A stretch of 64,000 bases of DNA from Basidiobolus meristosporus CBS 931.73 (GCA_002104905.1 MCFE01000493.1:1-64000), one strand, 5' to 3'; numbered from the stretch's first letter, positions 9,801 through 21,818 are shown. The notes: generated by a model from the letters alone, not told the origin. Program-made: numbers and translations.

Positions 9801-11033
9801 ATGTCCGTAGATTTCAGTCACGTTTTGCCTCCTTCTTGGAAGACCAAGATTAACGAGTGGATTCAAGAAGATATTCCCTCCTTCGACTACGGTGGCTTCG
9901 TGGTCGGTGAAGAGGAGAAGGTCGCCATACTCTACGGTAAAGCTGAGGTAAGTGCTCCACTCCTGTCCATACTTTGCTACTCTGTTGCTTAGCGACATAC
10001 CTTCCCGAAGGGAGTCTTGGCAGGTCGACCCTTTTTCGACGAGATATTTCGCCACTTCGAGTGCCGGTAAGTAGAGTCGGTTGCGAACTGGGTTTTCCTT
10101 TGGCTAAGAAGAGGTCTCTCGTGACAGCGTTGAGTGGTTGATACAGGAAGGCGAAGAGTTTCAGCCTATCAAGGAAGTCGCCAGAGTTTACGGTAAAGCC
10201 AGAAATATCCTCATGGGCGAGCGTCTAGGGCTCAATTTGATTGCTCGATGCAGTGGGGTCGCCACCAGGTACATACTTTTTGTGGTGTTTCGAGGAGGTT
10301 TTCTAAACCATGTGGCTAACACTGTAGAGCACGCCGTCTCGCTGATTTGAAGAAGGCTCACGGATATAAGGGGGTGATTGCCGGCACTCGTAAAACCACA
10401 CCTGGTATGTTTCAATACTGACATGCTCGATGTTTGATGGGAGTAACCATGTATCTGTTTAGGATTCAAATTGATTGAGAAATACGCCATGCTGGTTGGT
10501 GGCGTCGATACCCATCGTATGGACCTGTCCTCCATGATCATGCTCAAGGACAATCATGTGTGGAGCCAAGGTTAGACCCTGCGGTAGGATACTTGGCTGG
10601 AGGGTGGGGCTGACTTCGTTTATGTAGGTTCCATCACCCGCGCTGTTCAGAAAGCAAAGTTGGTTGGGGGATTCTCACTCAAGATTGAAGTTGAATGTAG
10701 AAGCGAGGAGGAAGCCGACGAGGCCATCGAAGCCGGAGCAGATATCGTGATGTTGGATAACTTCTCTGCAGAGGGGTTGAAGGTCGCTGCCCGTAGTGTC
10801 AAGCAAAGATGGGCTGAGCGTGGTCGAACCGTTCTAGTGGAGGCCAGTGGAGGCATCACCGAGGAGACTGCAGTGTCCTACTTCTGTGATGGTATGTCTT
10901 ATCCGTACATTGACTGTGCAGCACCGTTGCTGACGAGTTCGTTTACTCAGATATTGATATCCTCAGCTTGGGCGTTCTCACTCAGAGCGTGCCCCATATC
11001 GATTACTCGCTCAAAATCAAGAGAGAGGCTTAA
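9801..11033 (+). CDS. BNA6: nicotinate-nucleotide diphosphorylase (quinolinate phosphoribosyltransferase)
   Basis: Seven exons: 9801-9947, 9993-10066, 10128-10268, 10328-10404, 10463-10570, 10628-10891 and 10951-11033, giving 297 residues, the expected size. It converts quinolinate and PRPP to nicotinate mononucleotide, the last step of the de novo branch of NAD synthesis before the common pathway. Signature blocks: substrate-binding [10 protein letters not shown] near residues 137-147, DNH near 176-178, EVEC 203-206, MLDNF 224-228 and EASGGI near 258-263. All introns are 45-77 nt and every junction keeps the reading frame. It is divergent from thioredoxin and convergent with the dynein light chain gene that ends 111 bp downstream. 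Confidence 0.95.
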
Positions 11034-11143
11034 TCTGCATGCATTACCTTTATTCGCAAAAAATAAAAGCATTCCAAGAGTATGGGTTATAATACAATTA
11101 TCTTTATGTCATTGAGATGTGAGGAAAGGGGTCAGTTGAGCAG

Positions 11144-11742
11144 CTAGTAATAATACACGCCAAATGCCACAGCCACACAAAACAATGAATCCTAATCAAG
11201 GAACTGTAAGTATGATGTGCCGCTGGTGGAGGCAGAAATTACTTACGTTGGTGAAGATGTCCTGGGCAACGTTATCCGTGTCAGCGTCCCACATGCATCT
11301 ACATCCCACACTTGAAAAAAATTAGTACGGCTATGACGACTGGCAAGAGCAACGCAAAGCATACCGTGCTGCTTCCCCTCGATTTTCCCCAAGGGTGACG
11401 TTCACGATGTATTTGTAACGACTCAGCTCAAGTTCTAAAATATAAAAGAGAGATGAGAACCCATGCAATAGCCAAGGAATCTATACTGTGTACCTTTGAG
11501 TTTGTTTTTGATTGTTTCCGTGATGTCGGCCGTTACTTTGGATGCCTTTTCCGGGTCATAGGTTTGATTTTGAAGATGCTCCACCAACACCTGGTGGATT
11601 ACCTTACTCACGACGGCCGGGCGAAACCTGAGAAACGGTTAACAAGGCGCTTTGAGCAGTTTCCAAACAGTGCTGCTTACTTCTGAGTGAAATTGGGGCG
11701 GATGGAGACGGAGGCCTCTTGCTCCATAGTATCTGGCAGCAT
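11144..11742 (-). CDS. Tctex1-type dynein light chain (DYNLT2B/TCTEX1D2-like)
   Basis: Assembled by hand from five minus-strand exons: 11742-11681, 11627-11494, 11434-11365, 11298-11247 and 11191-11144, giving 121 residues. The product has the Tctex-1 fold signature: KFRPAVV near the start, a central TADITETIKNKLKELEL helix, RYKYIVNVTLGENRGE, CMWDADTDNVAQDIFTN and the C-terminal FCVAVAFGVYYY strand. The WDADTDN block and the Phe-Arg-Pro start resemble DYNLT2B (TCTEX1D2). An in-frame stop lies just before ATG 11742, which fixes the start. Light chains of this family bind dynein intermediate chains as dimers. The exact paralogue is an inference. Confidence 0.88.
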
Positions 11743-12975
11743 GGCTTGGTGAGTACAAGAAGCGATATTCGGCCATCATAATGCGCAGAAAGTAGGTATC
11801 ACCCCCATTTCGAACATGATTTTGATAAATAACAATGCAATCAGCAGCAAACAATCTATCATCGAAATGGTAGTATTTGGTCAAGTTACCCAATACAATA
11901 AAGGAGCAGTGGGACAGTGCCCTGACTCAGGTTTCATCTTTTTTATTACCGTTCATTACCATTTGTCGATCAGCCCTTGCCATTGGAGTCTCTTTAGGGG
12001 TGGCGCTTGAATGGTCATTTATTAGTCTATATCTCATGTGGGAACACTCTGATAAGGAGATGCAGTAGGCATGGTTCTGGAGATGCAGTAGGTATGGTTC
12101 TGTATTTTACATGCCAAACTGCTGCCGCAGACGGTTGAACAAAGGCTAAGCCACGACGAGAGGTAGTTTGAGACCATTGGTTACATGGATAGGGGCTACC
12201 TATCTGGATCGAGAAGATTTAGTTAGTGTACCATACCATCAAGGCCTAGTATATTAAAATCACCCCTCGTCTACCATTCAATCTCCTCCAATCACCCCCC
12301 GTCTACCAGTCGACACCTCCAATGATACACCAACGTATCGCAACGTGGTCATTCTCTGCAGGCTATACATCTCGGGCCCCAACCACGAGGTAGAGGGAAT
12401 GCCACAGCACTTCCATAGAGTCATGTGTACACATTGGCATCTTTTCGCCAGATTCCCCTGATTTTGCCCTCCTTTCACCTTTGTCCATTCCCTCATTGTC
12501 TTACGGAATAAATTGGTTTCAGTAAGTTGGAAGCTACCGCAGTGGAGTTTTCTTACCCTTTCGCCCTGGTGAAGTTTCACCAATGCATTGTAATACATGG
12601 GAGTGGGCAGTCTTGTGGGCAGTCCCAGGTGCTACTATAAATTGCTGGCGCTCTCTATCCACTGGCAGTTTGTACTATTGCTTCCCTTCCGCCATACAAC
12701 CAAGAACCGACCAAATATTCATTCAAATTGACATACAAAGGGTGTGTAATCGATGCTTTACCAAATTGAAACTAACATTGTTGAATCATTCTAGCCAGTT
12801 CATTGCCCACCCCCATAGCTTTCTGTTTCCCCAATAGACCTAGAGGTTCTTGCATCATCTCAACCCACCTTTAGCCTAGACACCTCCCCTTGCCGTCGAC
12901 CATTCTTGACGCGATCAATTGACCATTATTTATTTAGACTAGCAACCTCCCAATTCCATCCTACCATTACCACGT
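11743..12975. other. intergenic region
   Basis: No gene recognised on either strand. It contains a short duplication (ATCACCCC..CGTCTACCA at about 12260 and 12291). A CTATAAATT motif at about 12635 is too far from the next gene to assign with confidence. Confidence 0.5.
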
Positions 12976-14750
12976 ATGAGTGAGAACAGAAAGGATCGTT
13001 TTTCCTCCCGTCCATTGGCTTCTTTCCAGCGTCGACCAAGTGATTCCGATCACTTTGATTTCGAGCTGGTGGATGCCAAACTCATGTGGGACGCCCTCCA
13101 TGATAATGACAACTCTTCCCTCCCCATTCATGTTGACCCAACCTCACTTTTCCTTCATTCTAAGCCTATGCCGCCGAGTGAAATGTAAGTAATTCTCCTG
13201 ACCCGTTCCTCATGGATTGCGATGATTGATGGTCATTCAAGGAGTGAGCTCACAACAAGCTCAGAAAGTCATCCCAATTCTGATGCTGAATGTGGGGCTG
13301 AAGACTGCCCTGAACCAGACCTCATTGCTCCCGCGCCAGACTGGATCAAAAGGTAGATTTTAGCGCTGTCTGCGTGTTTTTGTCGCCAAACTAAACAGTA
13401 CGTAACAGCAGCAGTCATGAGGAGGTTGAGGACGAGGATGAGAACCTCCCTGAGATCGATGATATCGATCCAGATCTTATTCACTCGATGAGTGATATTG
13501 AACCCATTGTGGCTGACGAGCCAACTCCTGTCAATAGAAGAGGGGGTTGGCTGAAGCTGATCCTGACATTGCTTCCGATCATATGCTCGGTTTTGCTGAT
13601 CCAGATGCCTGATTCCACCCTGGATGTTCTTCTCACCACCTTGGAACGACATGGCCTCTTTCCAAGCTTGCATCAACAGCATCGCATGGACGCGAGCCCG
13701 ATGCTAACGGAAACAATGTGCCTTGCCCCAGCATCAACCACTTTCTCGTATATGTTTTTGTCCGGCTGCTTCCATACCGAATGCGAGGTGGTTATCGTGG
13801 CCAAGGATCTCCGGGACAATCCAAAAAGCGCCGGTGGAGACAAGTTCACCGCCCTTGAAATCAACCATGAGTACAACAGCTCCTTATCTGTATATGACAT
13901 TCAAAACGGACGCTACTTGGTGAACATACCTCGCACCACTCAAAACCCCGAATCCATCATTCATGTGTCGTTGACAAGTACCAGGAAGGAAATCAGCAAC
14001 TCCCCATTGACCATCACTTGGCCAGTGGTTGAGGTGGTCCCGAGAGCTGACTCTTTGATAGTGGATGCGCAAAGTGAGGATGCCGATCAACCATATGATC
14101 GTCACGTAGATACCACTACATTGCCAGATACTGAAGTAATGCCAGACGCCGATCCAATGTCCGTTCCCTCTGAGCAGGATTATGATGTCCAAGAATCTCC
14201 AACTGATTCCGCGGTGCCACAAGACATAGCGGCCATCGAGGTTCAAGAACCTACGCATGTTGCAGAGGATATCCCCGAGCAAAGCTTGGTTACAGAGCCC
14301 CAGCACCTCGACTTTGAAGACCAAGATGTTGAGCTACCTCACACTGTTACTGATAATTATGACCCAGATGTTAATCAACTGCAGGGAGGGGACCGTTGTC
14401 CGATCTATGCTCTTAATTGTCACCTGCGCCGCTCTGATATTGGTGCCAAGGTCAAGGTTGTGTACCATTCCGTACTGAGCGTCCGCACCAATATTCGTAA
14501 CAGCATTCTGATTCTGTTGGACCACCTGAGTGGCGTGGTTCACAAACACCTGAAGCCTGTTGCCGGAAATTCGATATCCCACGTTGTCAAGGCAAGACAT
14601 GTGATTAGGGAAACCATTTTCAATAGTGTGGGCAAAGTAGGCAAGTATACCAAGACTGCAGGAAGGGTTATTACTACTTGGAGGCAACATACAAGAAGAA
14701 GCATTTCAATTATTGGGGATAGAATCAAGCGACTCTTTCGTCGGGCTTGA
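12976..14750 (+). CDS. single-pass membrane protein with a filamin-like Ig domain
   Basis: Three exons: 12976-13184, 13242-13352 and 13409-14750 (the last acceptor could be 3 nt later), 553 residues. The N-terminal 150 residues are acidic and Ser-rich. One strong hydrophobic segment (residues 154-173, WLKLILTLLPIICSVLLIQM) follows a basic NRRGG stop. Residues about 210-318 match the filamin/ABP280 repeat pattern: AKDL, GGDKF, then IQNGRYLV, then the closing NSPLTITW. Next comes a long acidic linker, then a basic C-terminus ending in IKRLFRRA. No signal peptide is seen, so a type II signal-anchor is possible. The function is unknown, and the filamin call rests on pattern only. Confidence 0.75.
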
Positions 14751-15214
14751 AGGTTGGATTTAGGGGATTTTCACATCATTACGCACTCGCCTTGGCTTCC
14801 CCTACTCATCACTCATACAACGGCACGGAACTCCCTTTCTTTGTGTCTAAAATTGAACATGGCTGTTTCTTCAATTCTTATGATCCCCCGAGCTTTGTCT
14901 GGCTTGTTGATACAAGTCCTAGACATCTCTCATAGTGTGGAAGCTCTTAGATAGCTCTCACCGTTTTCCCACCTCTCTTTCGATTTTCATGTAATTTTCC
15001 CTTAATGATCATGTCAGGATTTCCAAGCTCCCGACTGTGCACTTTGTAGACATGTGATCAGGATTGTTTGCTTTCATTTAATTTGTTCTTTCGCCTTTTA
15101 CTTTTCTACAGCCTCTATAAAGATCTCGGACATTAGTGCTGACATCCAACAAATATTCTGAATCCCATAAAGATCCCGAATGTTTATAATCACTGGGATT
15201 TCATTGGTACCAGC
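14751..15214. other. intergenic region
   Basis: No gene seen. It ends at the start of a 182-bp repeat. Confidence 0.5.
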
Positions 15215-15396
15215 ATGGAAGTTTGTTTAGTCATATTTGATTAAATCGACTCCAACTATCCAATATATGTGCAAATATGGGGATGGCCGTTCAATGGCTT
15301 CGCTCCTTCCATGGTACATTATATCAATGTTGGGGCATCTGAAATTCGTGGTCGAATATTTCGCGCGAGTTATTATTGTCCACGACAATTCATATA
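15215..15396 (+). repeat. 182-bp dispersed repeat, copy A (upstream of carboxypeptidase 1)
   Basis: Runs from ATGGAAGTTTGTTTAGTC to CCACGACAATTCATATA. It is nearly identical to the reverse complement of 17490-17671 and 37830-38010, and slightly more diverged from 36006-36184. No terminal inverted repeat and no coding capacity seen. Confidence 0.92.
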
Positions 15397-16005
15397 TAGT
15401 CTTATTACAATCACTGAATCCAAACATAAATAATAATTACATCCGAGAATGCTGAAGCAGTAACGCTCGTCAACACGATAAATCACGATTGGCTTAATAA
15501 GAAGTAGATAAATTTTCTCATACTCACGCTCCAGACCAATCAGGAATCTCCCTGGTTATCAGAATGTTGGGCATGCATTGCTCATCAAGAGCAGGCGATC
15601 TTGACGTTGTTTACGAACCAATTTACCGGTTATGTTCAGGAAAGTGGGAAGAAATTTCTCACCGCATGAGTTTTATCACCAGATTCATTCCCGCATTTGG
15701 AACTTGATAGCCCATTGCTGAGAAATCTCTCTCCAGTTGCCATTGAAGCCAGTGAAGGTCACAACATCAGTATTAGCTGGCGTTAACTTTTTAAGAACAA
15801 ATGGTCATTCGTGATTTCTGCCTTCTTTAAACGGGTAAATCCGGCTCGAAAATCGAGAACTCGCACAATTTCATGACCGCTTGCATCCCAGCTGGTGGAT
15901 ATGGTCCTCGTAATGGTGGGATCATCAACACACTGTTCTATAAAAGCCATCCCATGCTACCAGCATAATCATACAGTGAAGACTTCACTTTTATACTATC
16001 TAAGG
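15397..16005. other. carboxypeptidase 1 upstream region
   Basis: Non-coding. It contains the TATA box at 15939-15946. No other element recognised. Confidence 0.5.
15939..15946 (+). promoter_or_regulatory. TATA box of carboxypeptidase 1
   Basis: TATAAAAG, 60 bp before the ATG at 16006. The same octamer followed by CCAT occurs 33 bp upstream of the ATG of carboxypeptidase 3. Confidence 0.7.
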
Positions 16006-17387
16006 ATGCGCTGCTCTGCTCTTCTCTCTTTAGTGTTGCTCTCTGCTTCGGGGCTGTTGGCAGCTCCAGTGACCGAGTTTCTGACTCGTCCTGTTCGCTA
16101 TGACAACCATAAGCTGCTCCAAGTGAAACGTTCAGATGCCTTGCTTGAACTCGTCAACAAAAACAATCTGGATGTTTGGCACAAGTCCAGCAGTGTCCTA
16201 CATATTCGCGCGTCTCCTGAGGACATCGATGCACTTAGTGGGTTCGAATCAGAAGTAATCGACGAGAATGTCCAGAAGAGTATTGATGAAGAAACTGAGG
16301 TCTTGAAGCAAGCCTCGCTGGTGAAGCGTGCTGTTGATGATGCCACTTGGTTTCAAAGCTATCATACATTTGCTGACATAGTCCAATGGTTGCAGCAGCT
16401 CTCGAAAAAATACCCAGATCTGGTCACCTATGTGCCATCCATTGGCAAGACCACCCTGGGTAAGGACATCCCAGCCTTGAGGATTACCAGCAAGAACGGA
16501 GGAGAAAAGAAGAAGATCTGGTTCCAGGGACTTCAACATGCCAGAGAATGGATCGCTACCACGACCATGCAGTACCTGGCTGACGGATTCGCCTCAGGGT
16601 ACGCCACCGACTCTGACATCAAGGGAATCCTTGACGCAGCCGAGATCATCATCATTCCAGTATCGAATCCAGATGGGTACGAATATACCTGGAACGGGGA
16701 TCGTCTATGGAGAAAGAACCGTCGCAACAATGGTGGTGGAGTGTATGGGGTCGATTTGGTAAGCGCTCTATTGACTCTATTAGTATCATAAATAGTATGT
16801 AGTTACTGCATGATTGTGAATCCGTTGCTGATTCCCGGCCATTTCTATTTTAGAACCGTAACTGGCCTGATCATTGGAATCAAGGGGGCTCCTCCAAGAA
16901 CCCCAGTGATGAGACTTTCATGGGACCATCAGGTGGCAGTGAGCCAGAGGTGAAGGCATTGATTAACTACTTTTTGCAACAGAAAAATGTTGTTGGGGCC
17001 ATCGATTACCATTCTTATGGTGAGCTGATCATGTGGCCATACGCTTGGACCTACTCCAAGGTTGCCAAGAGTGCCGAATATGCCGCACTTGGCAAGGCCA
17101 TGAAGAGTGCGATCCGAACTGTCAATACTAGTGAGAGATACACCACACAACAAATCAGTGATTTGTATGTGGCCTCAGGCAGCTCCTCCGACTGGTTCTA
17201 CGGTGACCAAGTTGCTCAAGCGCAAGGATTCCGTAGCACTTCGATTGCAGTTGAGCTCTCCCCTTCAGGTTCAGGCGGAGCCAGTGGATTTGTGTTACCT
17301 CCTCAGAACATCATCCCGGTCGGTAAGCAAACACTCGCTGCAGCCAAGGTATTCATCAGCAATGTATTGAAAAGCCCTATCAATTAA
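16006..17387 (+). CDS. secreted M14 metallocarboxypeptidase (carboxypeptidase 1)
   Basis: Two exons, 16006-16758 and 16854-17387, 428 residues. A signal peptide (about residues 1-20, LLAA/PV boundary) is followed by an M14 activation propeptide that ends at a Lys-Arg site (107-108). The mature enzyme then begins AVDDATWF. Zinc ligands are His178 and Glu181 (QHAREW) and His304 (DYHSYGE); the catalytic base is Glu385 (IAVEL). NPDGYEYTW and NRNWPDHW are family blocks. It removes C-terminal residues from peptides outside the cell or in the vacuole; specificity is not readable by eye. The start chosen is the ATG that opens the signal peptide; an earlier in-frame ATG at 15895 lies upstream of the TATA box. 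Much of exon 1 and exon 2 is nearly identical to carboxypeptidase 3. Confidence 0.95.
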
Positions 17388-17489
17388 GTTTACACGAGGC
17401 CAAATACCATGAAGAGATCTGAATAAAGTAACTTCGACATGACCAAGATTTAGAGTTTGTGTAACTAAGGTAAATACATATAAGGATTA

Positions 17490-17671
17490 TATATGAGTTG
17501 TCGTGGACAATAATAACTCGCGCGAAATATTCGACCACGAATTTCAGATGCCCCAACATTGATATAATGTACCATGGAAGGAGCGAAGCCATTGAACGGC
17601 CATCCCCATATTTGCACATATATTGGATAGTTGGAGTCGATTTAATCAAATATGACTAAACAAACTTCCAT
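17490..17671 (-). repeat. 182-bp dispersed repeat, copy B (downstream of carboxypeptidase 1)
   Basis: Inverted relative to copy A, so carboxypeptidase 1 sits between an inverted pair about 2.1 kb apart. Weak similarity to copies C and D continues past the end (GGTATTTATT...). Confidence 0.92.
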
Positions 17672-18020
17672 AATGATGCCAAAGTCAGATGAGGGTATTT
17701 ATTACCGAGGGGAAATCTATGGGAGACTCACTGAATTCAGGCTATTTCCAGATAATTATCATCGTTTTGAGGCACCATGATGAGTAACTCAGGTCAAGCC
17801 CCAATCCCGTTTTCTACCTGACCTTACAACATCAATACAGTACACTGGTGGCTAGAAAAAGATCCAAGCTGTTTACTGGTTGACTGATTGGCTGGGCTTG
17901 AATTTACTGCCTCCACTTGTGGAGCCTAATTATATCATTTGAAGCTCTATCAATAGGGTCAACAACACCCCTCTATTGTTAACCTATTGCAAACTAAACC
18001 CAACGTTACTTTCGTTTACC
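17672..18020. other. intergenic region
   Basis: Non-coding between carboxypeptidase 1 and the EF-hand gene. The first 60 bp weakly resemble sequence that follows repeat copies C and D. Confidence 0.5.
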
Positions 18021-18862
18021 ATGAACCAACCTGGTGCTGGTAAGTCTAATACTTCCTTGGAAGCCGCGTATTTCCTGAGAGTCGTTTGCCTAACTTATCC
18101 CTCTCTAGATCGCAGACTGATGGCCTGGTTTCAGGCTGTTGATAGGTGAGTGTGAAGAGGCTAGTTTGATGGTGCCGGAGATGTTTTACTAAGCTTCATG
18201 TCATCTATCCTCCAGTGATAAATCGGGCGACATCACTGCTGAAGAGCTTCAAGTCGCCTTGAAAAATGGTACACCTTGATCCCAGTTGATATATCCTCCC
18301 TTCTTTAAACTCACGCCCCACGTTTAGGGGACTGGACCCCCTTCAACATTGAGACCGTTCGTTTGATGATTAATCTTTTCGACCGTGACAACAACGGCAC
18401 CATCAACTACCAAGAGTTTGTTGGCCTGTGGCGCTACATCGAAGACTGGCAAAGATGCTTCATGGGCTTCGACAAAGATCGTAGCGGATACATCGACTCC
18501 CAAGAACTTCTAGAAGCCCTGAGAGCATTCGGATACAACCTCAGCCCACCATTCGTCAACCTTTTGATCCGCAAATACGATCGTAGAGGTACCGTTTTAG
18601 CTTTCATTCCCCTTCCGGGCGGAGCACTGACTCTCTGAATCTCACAGGAAAGGGCGATGTATCGTTCGACAACTTCATCCAAATCTGCGTAACCATTCGC
18701 TCGCTTACCGAGTCATTCCGCCGTTTCGATTCCAATGGTGATGGCTGGATTCAGATCAACTACGAGCAGGTAAGCTTCAGCGCCATTCCGCATCCAGGCC
18801 AACCTTGACTAATCCTCGGATTCATCTAGTTCTTGGAGCTTGTTCTCTCCAACAACCGTTAA
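18021..18862 (+). CDS. penta-EF-hand calcium-binding protein (ALG-2/PDCD6-like)
   Basis: Six exons: 18021-18039, 18109-18145, 18216-18268, 18328-18588, 18648-18769 and 18830-18862, giving 174 residues. Five EF-hand loops are visible, starting at Asp18 (DSDKSGDITAEE), Asp55 (DRDNNGTINYQE), Asp85 (DKDRSGYIDSQE), Asp121 (DRRGKGDVSFDN, degenerate) and Asp151. The fifth carries the DGWIQ-NYEQ block with the longer loop typical of ALG-2. The Gly/Pro-rich N-terminal tail common in the family is almost absent. Family members act as Ca-dependent adaptors at ESCRT, COPII and membrane-repair sites, and dimerise through EF5. Exon 1 encodes only six and a third codons. A role here is inferred from the family alone. 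Confidence 0.93.
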
Positions 18863-19086
18863 TTAGTTAGAATGGGCGATATTTAGTAATACCCCAGGTT
18901 TCCCATGATTGTTGATGTCGTCTAATATTATGTAACTTCCTCTTCTCTCACTCAGCCAAAATGCATCGATTGATTATATAAACCAAGATGAGCAAATCTG
19001 AAACATGTACGGCTAACAAAAGCTAATAATGCACTGCATGGCGGCAGGATATAAATTAATTGACAAAGGATTGTTGTTGCCAAAGA

Positions 19087-20491
19087 ATGCGAACTGTTCA
19101 CTCATTTACTCTTCTACTCTTGACGTCGGCTCAAGTCTTCGGAACACCAGTCACGGACTTGATCAGGAAAGTAGTCCGTTTCGATGACAATAAATTGCTG
19201 GAGTTACGGAACACCCCGGCACTGGCGAGCTTCCTTGAAAGCAGGGATATGGATGTGTGGCGGGTGACTGAAGAAGTAGTACACATCAATGCCGATCCCA
19301 TAGACATGGTTAAACTGGCACCATTTGGATATCAGGTGTTGGTGGATAACCTTCAGGATCGCATTGACCAGGAAAGAGCTGGCCCCAAGTCGGTGAACAC
19401 TGCTGACGATTCCAGCTGGTTCAATGAGTACCATACCTTTGACGAAGTTGTCAAGTGGCTGGAGAGGTTGGAGCAGAAGTACCCACGGCTGGTCAAGCTC
19501 GTCCCATCCATTGGCAAAACCACGCTTGGAAAGGATATTCCAGCGATCAAGATTAGCGGGAGTAGGTCAGGCCCAAAGAAGAAGTTCTGGCTGCAGGGGT
19601 AGGTGCATGTGGAGTGATTGTGTGAGGGAAGCGAGCTAAAACGGACCTATTCAGGGTCCAACATGCTAGGGAATGGATTGCTGGCTCGACTATGCAGTAC
19701 GTCGCGCATACCTTGACCAATGGCTATGACTCCGATAGCCAGATTAAGAAAATCCTGGACACTACGGAGTTTGTCATTGTGCCTATTGCAAATCCAGATG
19801 GTATGCCTTCATACATTGGATCTTCAGTCCGTTTTCTTACCCATTTGCAGGATATGAATATACCTGGACCACCAACAGATTCTGGCGTAAAAACATGCGC
19901 GATAACGGTGATGGAAGCTACGGAGTAGACTTGGTAAATGCATATATAAATACACATGCTTCCCGCATAGCTAAATCTCGGGGTTAGAATCGCAACTGGC
20001 CGGACCATTGGAACAAGGGTGGGTCCTCAAGCTACCCGAGCTCCTATGTGTATATGGGCCCAAGCCCTGCGAGTGAGCCAGAGGTCAAGTCGCTCATGGC
20101 TTATTTTCTGAAGTCAGGTCCTTTCCATGGTGCGATTGATTTCCACAGTTATGGTGAATTGATCATGTATCCGTATGCATGGTCGAAGGACACACCAGCT
20201 AATGGGAAAAGGTATCAGAAATTGGTGGAGTCAATGAAACCCACTGCAGAGTACACTGCCCAACAGAGCAGTGCACTCTACATTGCTTCCGGTGCCTCTG
20301 TGGACTGGTGGGATAGCCCACAGGTAAAGAAGATCCAAGGGAAAGGTTGCGCCTCCCTCATCATCGAGCTGGAATCCAAGTCAGCAGATGTTGGGTTTGT
20401 TCTTCCACCCGATAGAATTGTCCCCGTTGGGGAGCAAATGATGTCCTCCATCAAGACATTTGTCAAAAGTGTGAGTGAAAACCCATTCTAG
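19087..20491 (+). CDS. secreted M14 metallocarboxypeptidase (carboxypeptidase 2, divergent paralogue)
   Basis: Four exons: 19087-19598, 19655-19800, 19851-19933 and 19988-20491, 414 residues. Signal peptide (LLLLTSAQVFG/TPV), propeptide, then the catalytic domain from about SSWFNEYHTF. Zinc ligands are His174 and Glu177 (QHAREW) and His300 (DFHSYGE); the catalytic base is Glu374 (IIEL). Unlike paralogues 1 and 3 it lacks the Lys-Arg propeptide site, has two additional introns within the shared catalytic region, and is clearly diverged. An in-frame ATG at 19060 would add nine Cys-rich residues before the signal peptide, so 19087 is preferred. It is not flanked by the 182-bp repeat. A TATAAATTA motif at about 19050 is a possible promoter. 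Confidence 0.94.
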
Positions 20492-20754
20492 CTCTGAATC
20501 GTTGTATATCTGGTTATATCCTTTAATGATGTAATAAAGTTTTGGAAATGATGCCCCTTTGACATGGACTGATCAAACCTGGAAGGCGAATGTTGTGTTT
20601 GTACCTTTATTCTAGTCTAATAACGGTAGATAAATTACAATAATTGATGTGAAGGTAAAACAAAGGCAGTAAATATATATGAGGCAGAGCAATAAATATC
20701 ACTGACAAAGCCCAAGTCATTGAGGAGGGCGCGGCAAAGAATAATGTACTGAGC

Positions 20755-21818
20755 CTAAATCTTCTTGGCCTTTTTCTTCTTCTTGGTGCTCTTATCGCCA
20801 TCTTGCTCTGCGTGACGCTTTTTGTTAGCAGGGGTTTCGCCAACGTCTTGGGGAGCTTCCTCGGTAGGGATAAGTGATCCGCTTACGGTGATCATGTCGT
20901 TGGCCTTGACGAGGCTGTTGGACAAGGGTTAGCACGCAATCCACAATAACACAAACACCATAAACACTTACTCCTCGACAGTGAATTCCAACCAGCCATC
21001 TGTGCCGATGGGGGTACCGTTATGCTTAAATACCCATTCACCGGTGACAGGAGCCTCTTCGGACTCACTGGCCTCAGTAGTCTCTTGACGCCACTCGTAT
21101 TTGGTTTTTGGAATACACTCGGCTGGAATGGAGGCGTTGAATGTATTGTACAAAAGCAAACCAATGTGATCTTGTGATTGTAGGTTGATGATACCGACTG
21201 GATGAAGATCCCCGTTAATTTACGAACTTGCCACATCCCTCTCGACACATAACTACGTACCCAACTTGATTCCCTTCTTAGGTTTCCAAATGAGAAGATT
21301 GACTGTAATCCAGAAGTGGGAGTAAGGCGAATCGTACATTATTCTGCCGGTCTTCTCGAGTATCTGCAAATCGGAGTGGGCTAAAACGATGCCATCCACT
21401 TGAGGTACATAGCTGAGACGAAGAAAAGTCAATATCCTGTGCCATCCCGGCAAAAATCTGTAAAAACCTACCGCATTAAGAAGCTGTTAAGTTGCTCGTT
21501 GATGCCCTGAAGGGGATTGTTGCAAAAGCAAGGCGGGAGGGTGATGTACATTTTAATGCATGTTTCAGCAAATGGAGAAGCGCTTGCATTGTTCCGCTCT
21601 AGATCGGGATAAGGCTTGGTGATAGGAATGGGCGACTTGAAGAAGGTTCGCTTCTTGGTGGGGGTGGCTGGAGCTTCGGGTTGGTCAACATTTTCGGTTT
21701 CAAGAGACACGATCTCTTCAGAGAGCTCCTTTGACTTTTTGGCTTTCTTTTGCTTTTTGGAAGGGGTAGCAACGGCTGGGCTACTCTCCAGCGTGACCGA
21801 TTCTTTTCTCTTGGCCAT
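20755..21818 (-). CDS. RPA43: RNA polymerase I subunit RPA43
   Basis: Four minus-strand exons: 21818-21472, 21412-21261, 21197-20972 and 20914-20755, 294 residues. A basic, Ser/Thr-rich N-terminal tail (MAKRKES..., KKQKKAKKSK) is followed by the Rpb7-N-like strand region (CIKMYITLPP). Next comes the OB-fold block with YVPQVDGIVLAHSD and INLQSQDHIGLLLYNTFNAS, the latter very characteristic of Rpa43. The C-terminal tail is lysine-rich (KSTKKKKKAKKI). Rpa43 forms the Pol I stalk with Rpa14 and contacts the initiation factor Rrn3 in the nucleolus. It is divergently placed from the SLC12 transporter. The Rpa43 assignment rests on the HIGLL-NASI block. Confidence 0.88.

Noticed and set aside
15895-16005. 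Earlier start for carboxypeptidase 1
   Set aside because: The in-frame ATG at 15895 precedes the TATA box and would bury the signal peptide.
16241-16251. tRNA T-arm-like string GGGTTCGAATC
   Set aside because: It lies inside the carboxypeptidase 1 coding region with no surrounding cloverleaf. No tRNA gene was found in the window.
15215-17671. Carboxypeptidase 1 as cargo of a DNA transposon with the 182-bp repeats as terminal inverted repeats
   Set aside because: No transposase and no target duplication at the outer ends, and the repeats around carboxypeptidase 3 are direct rather than inverted. Reported as a repeat association only.
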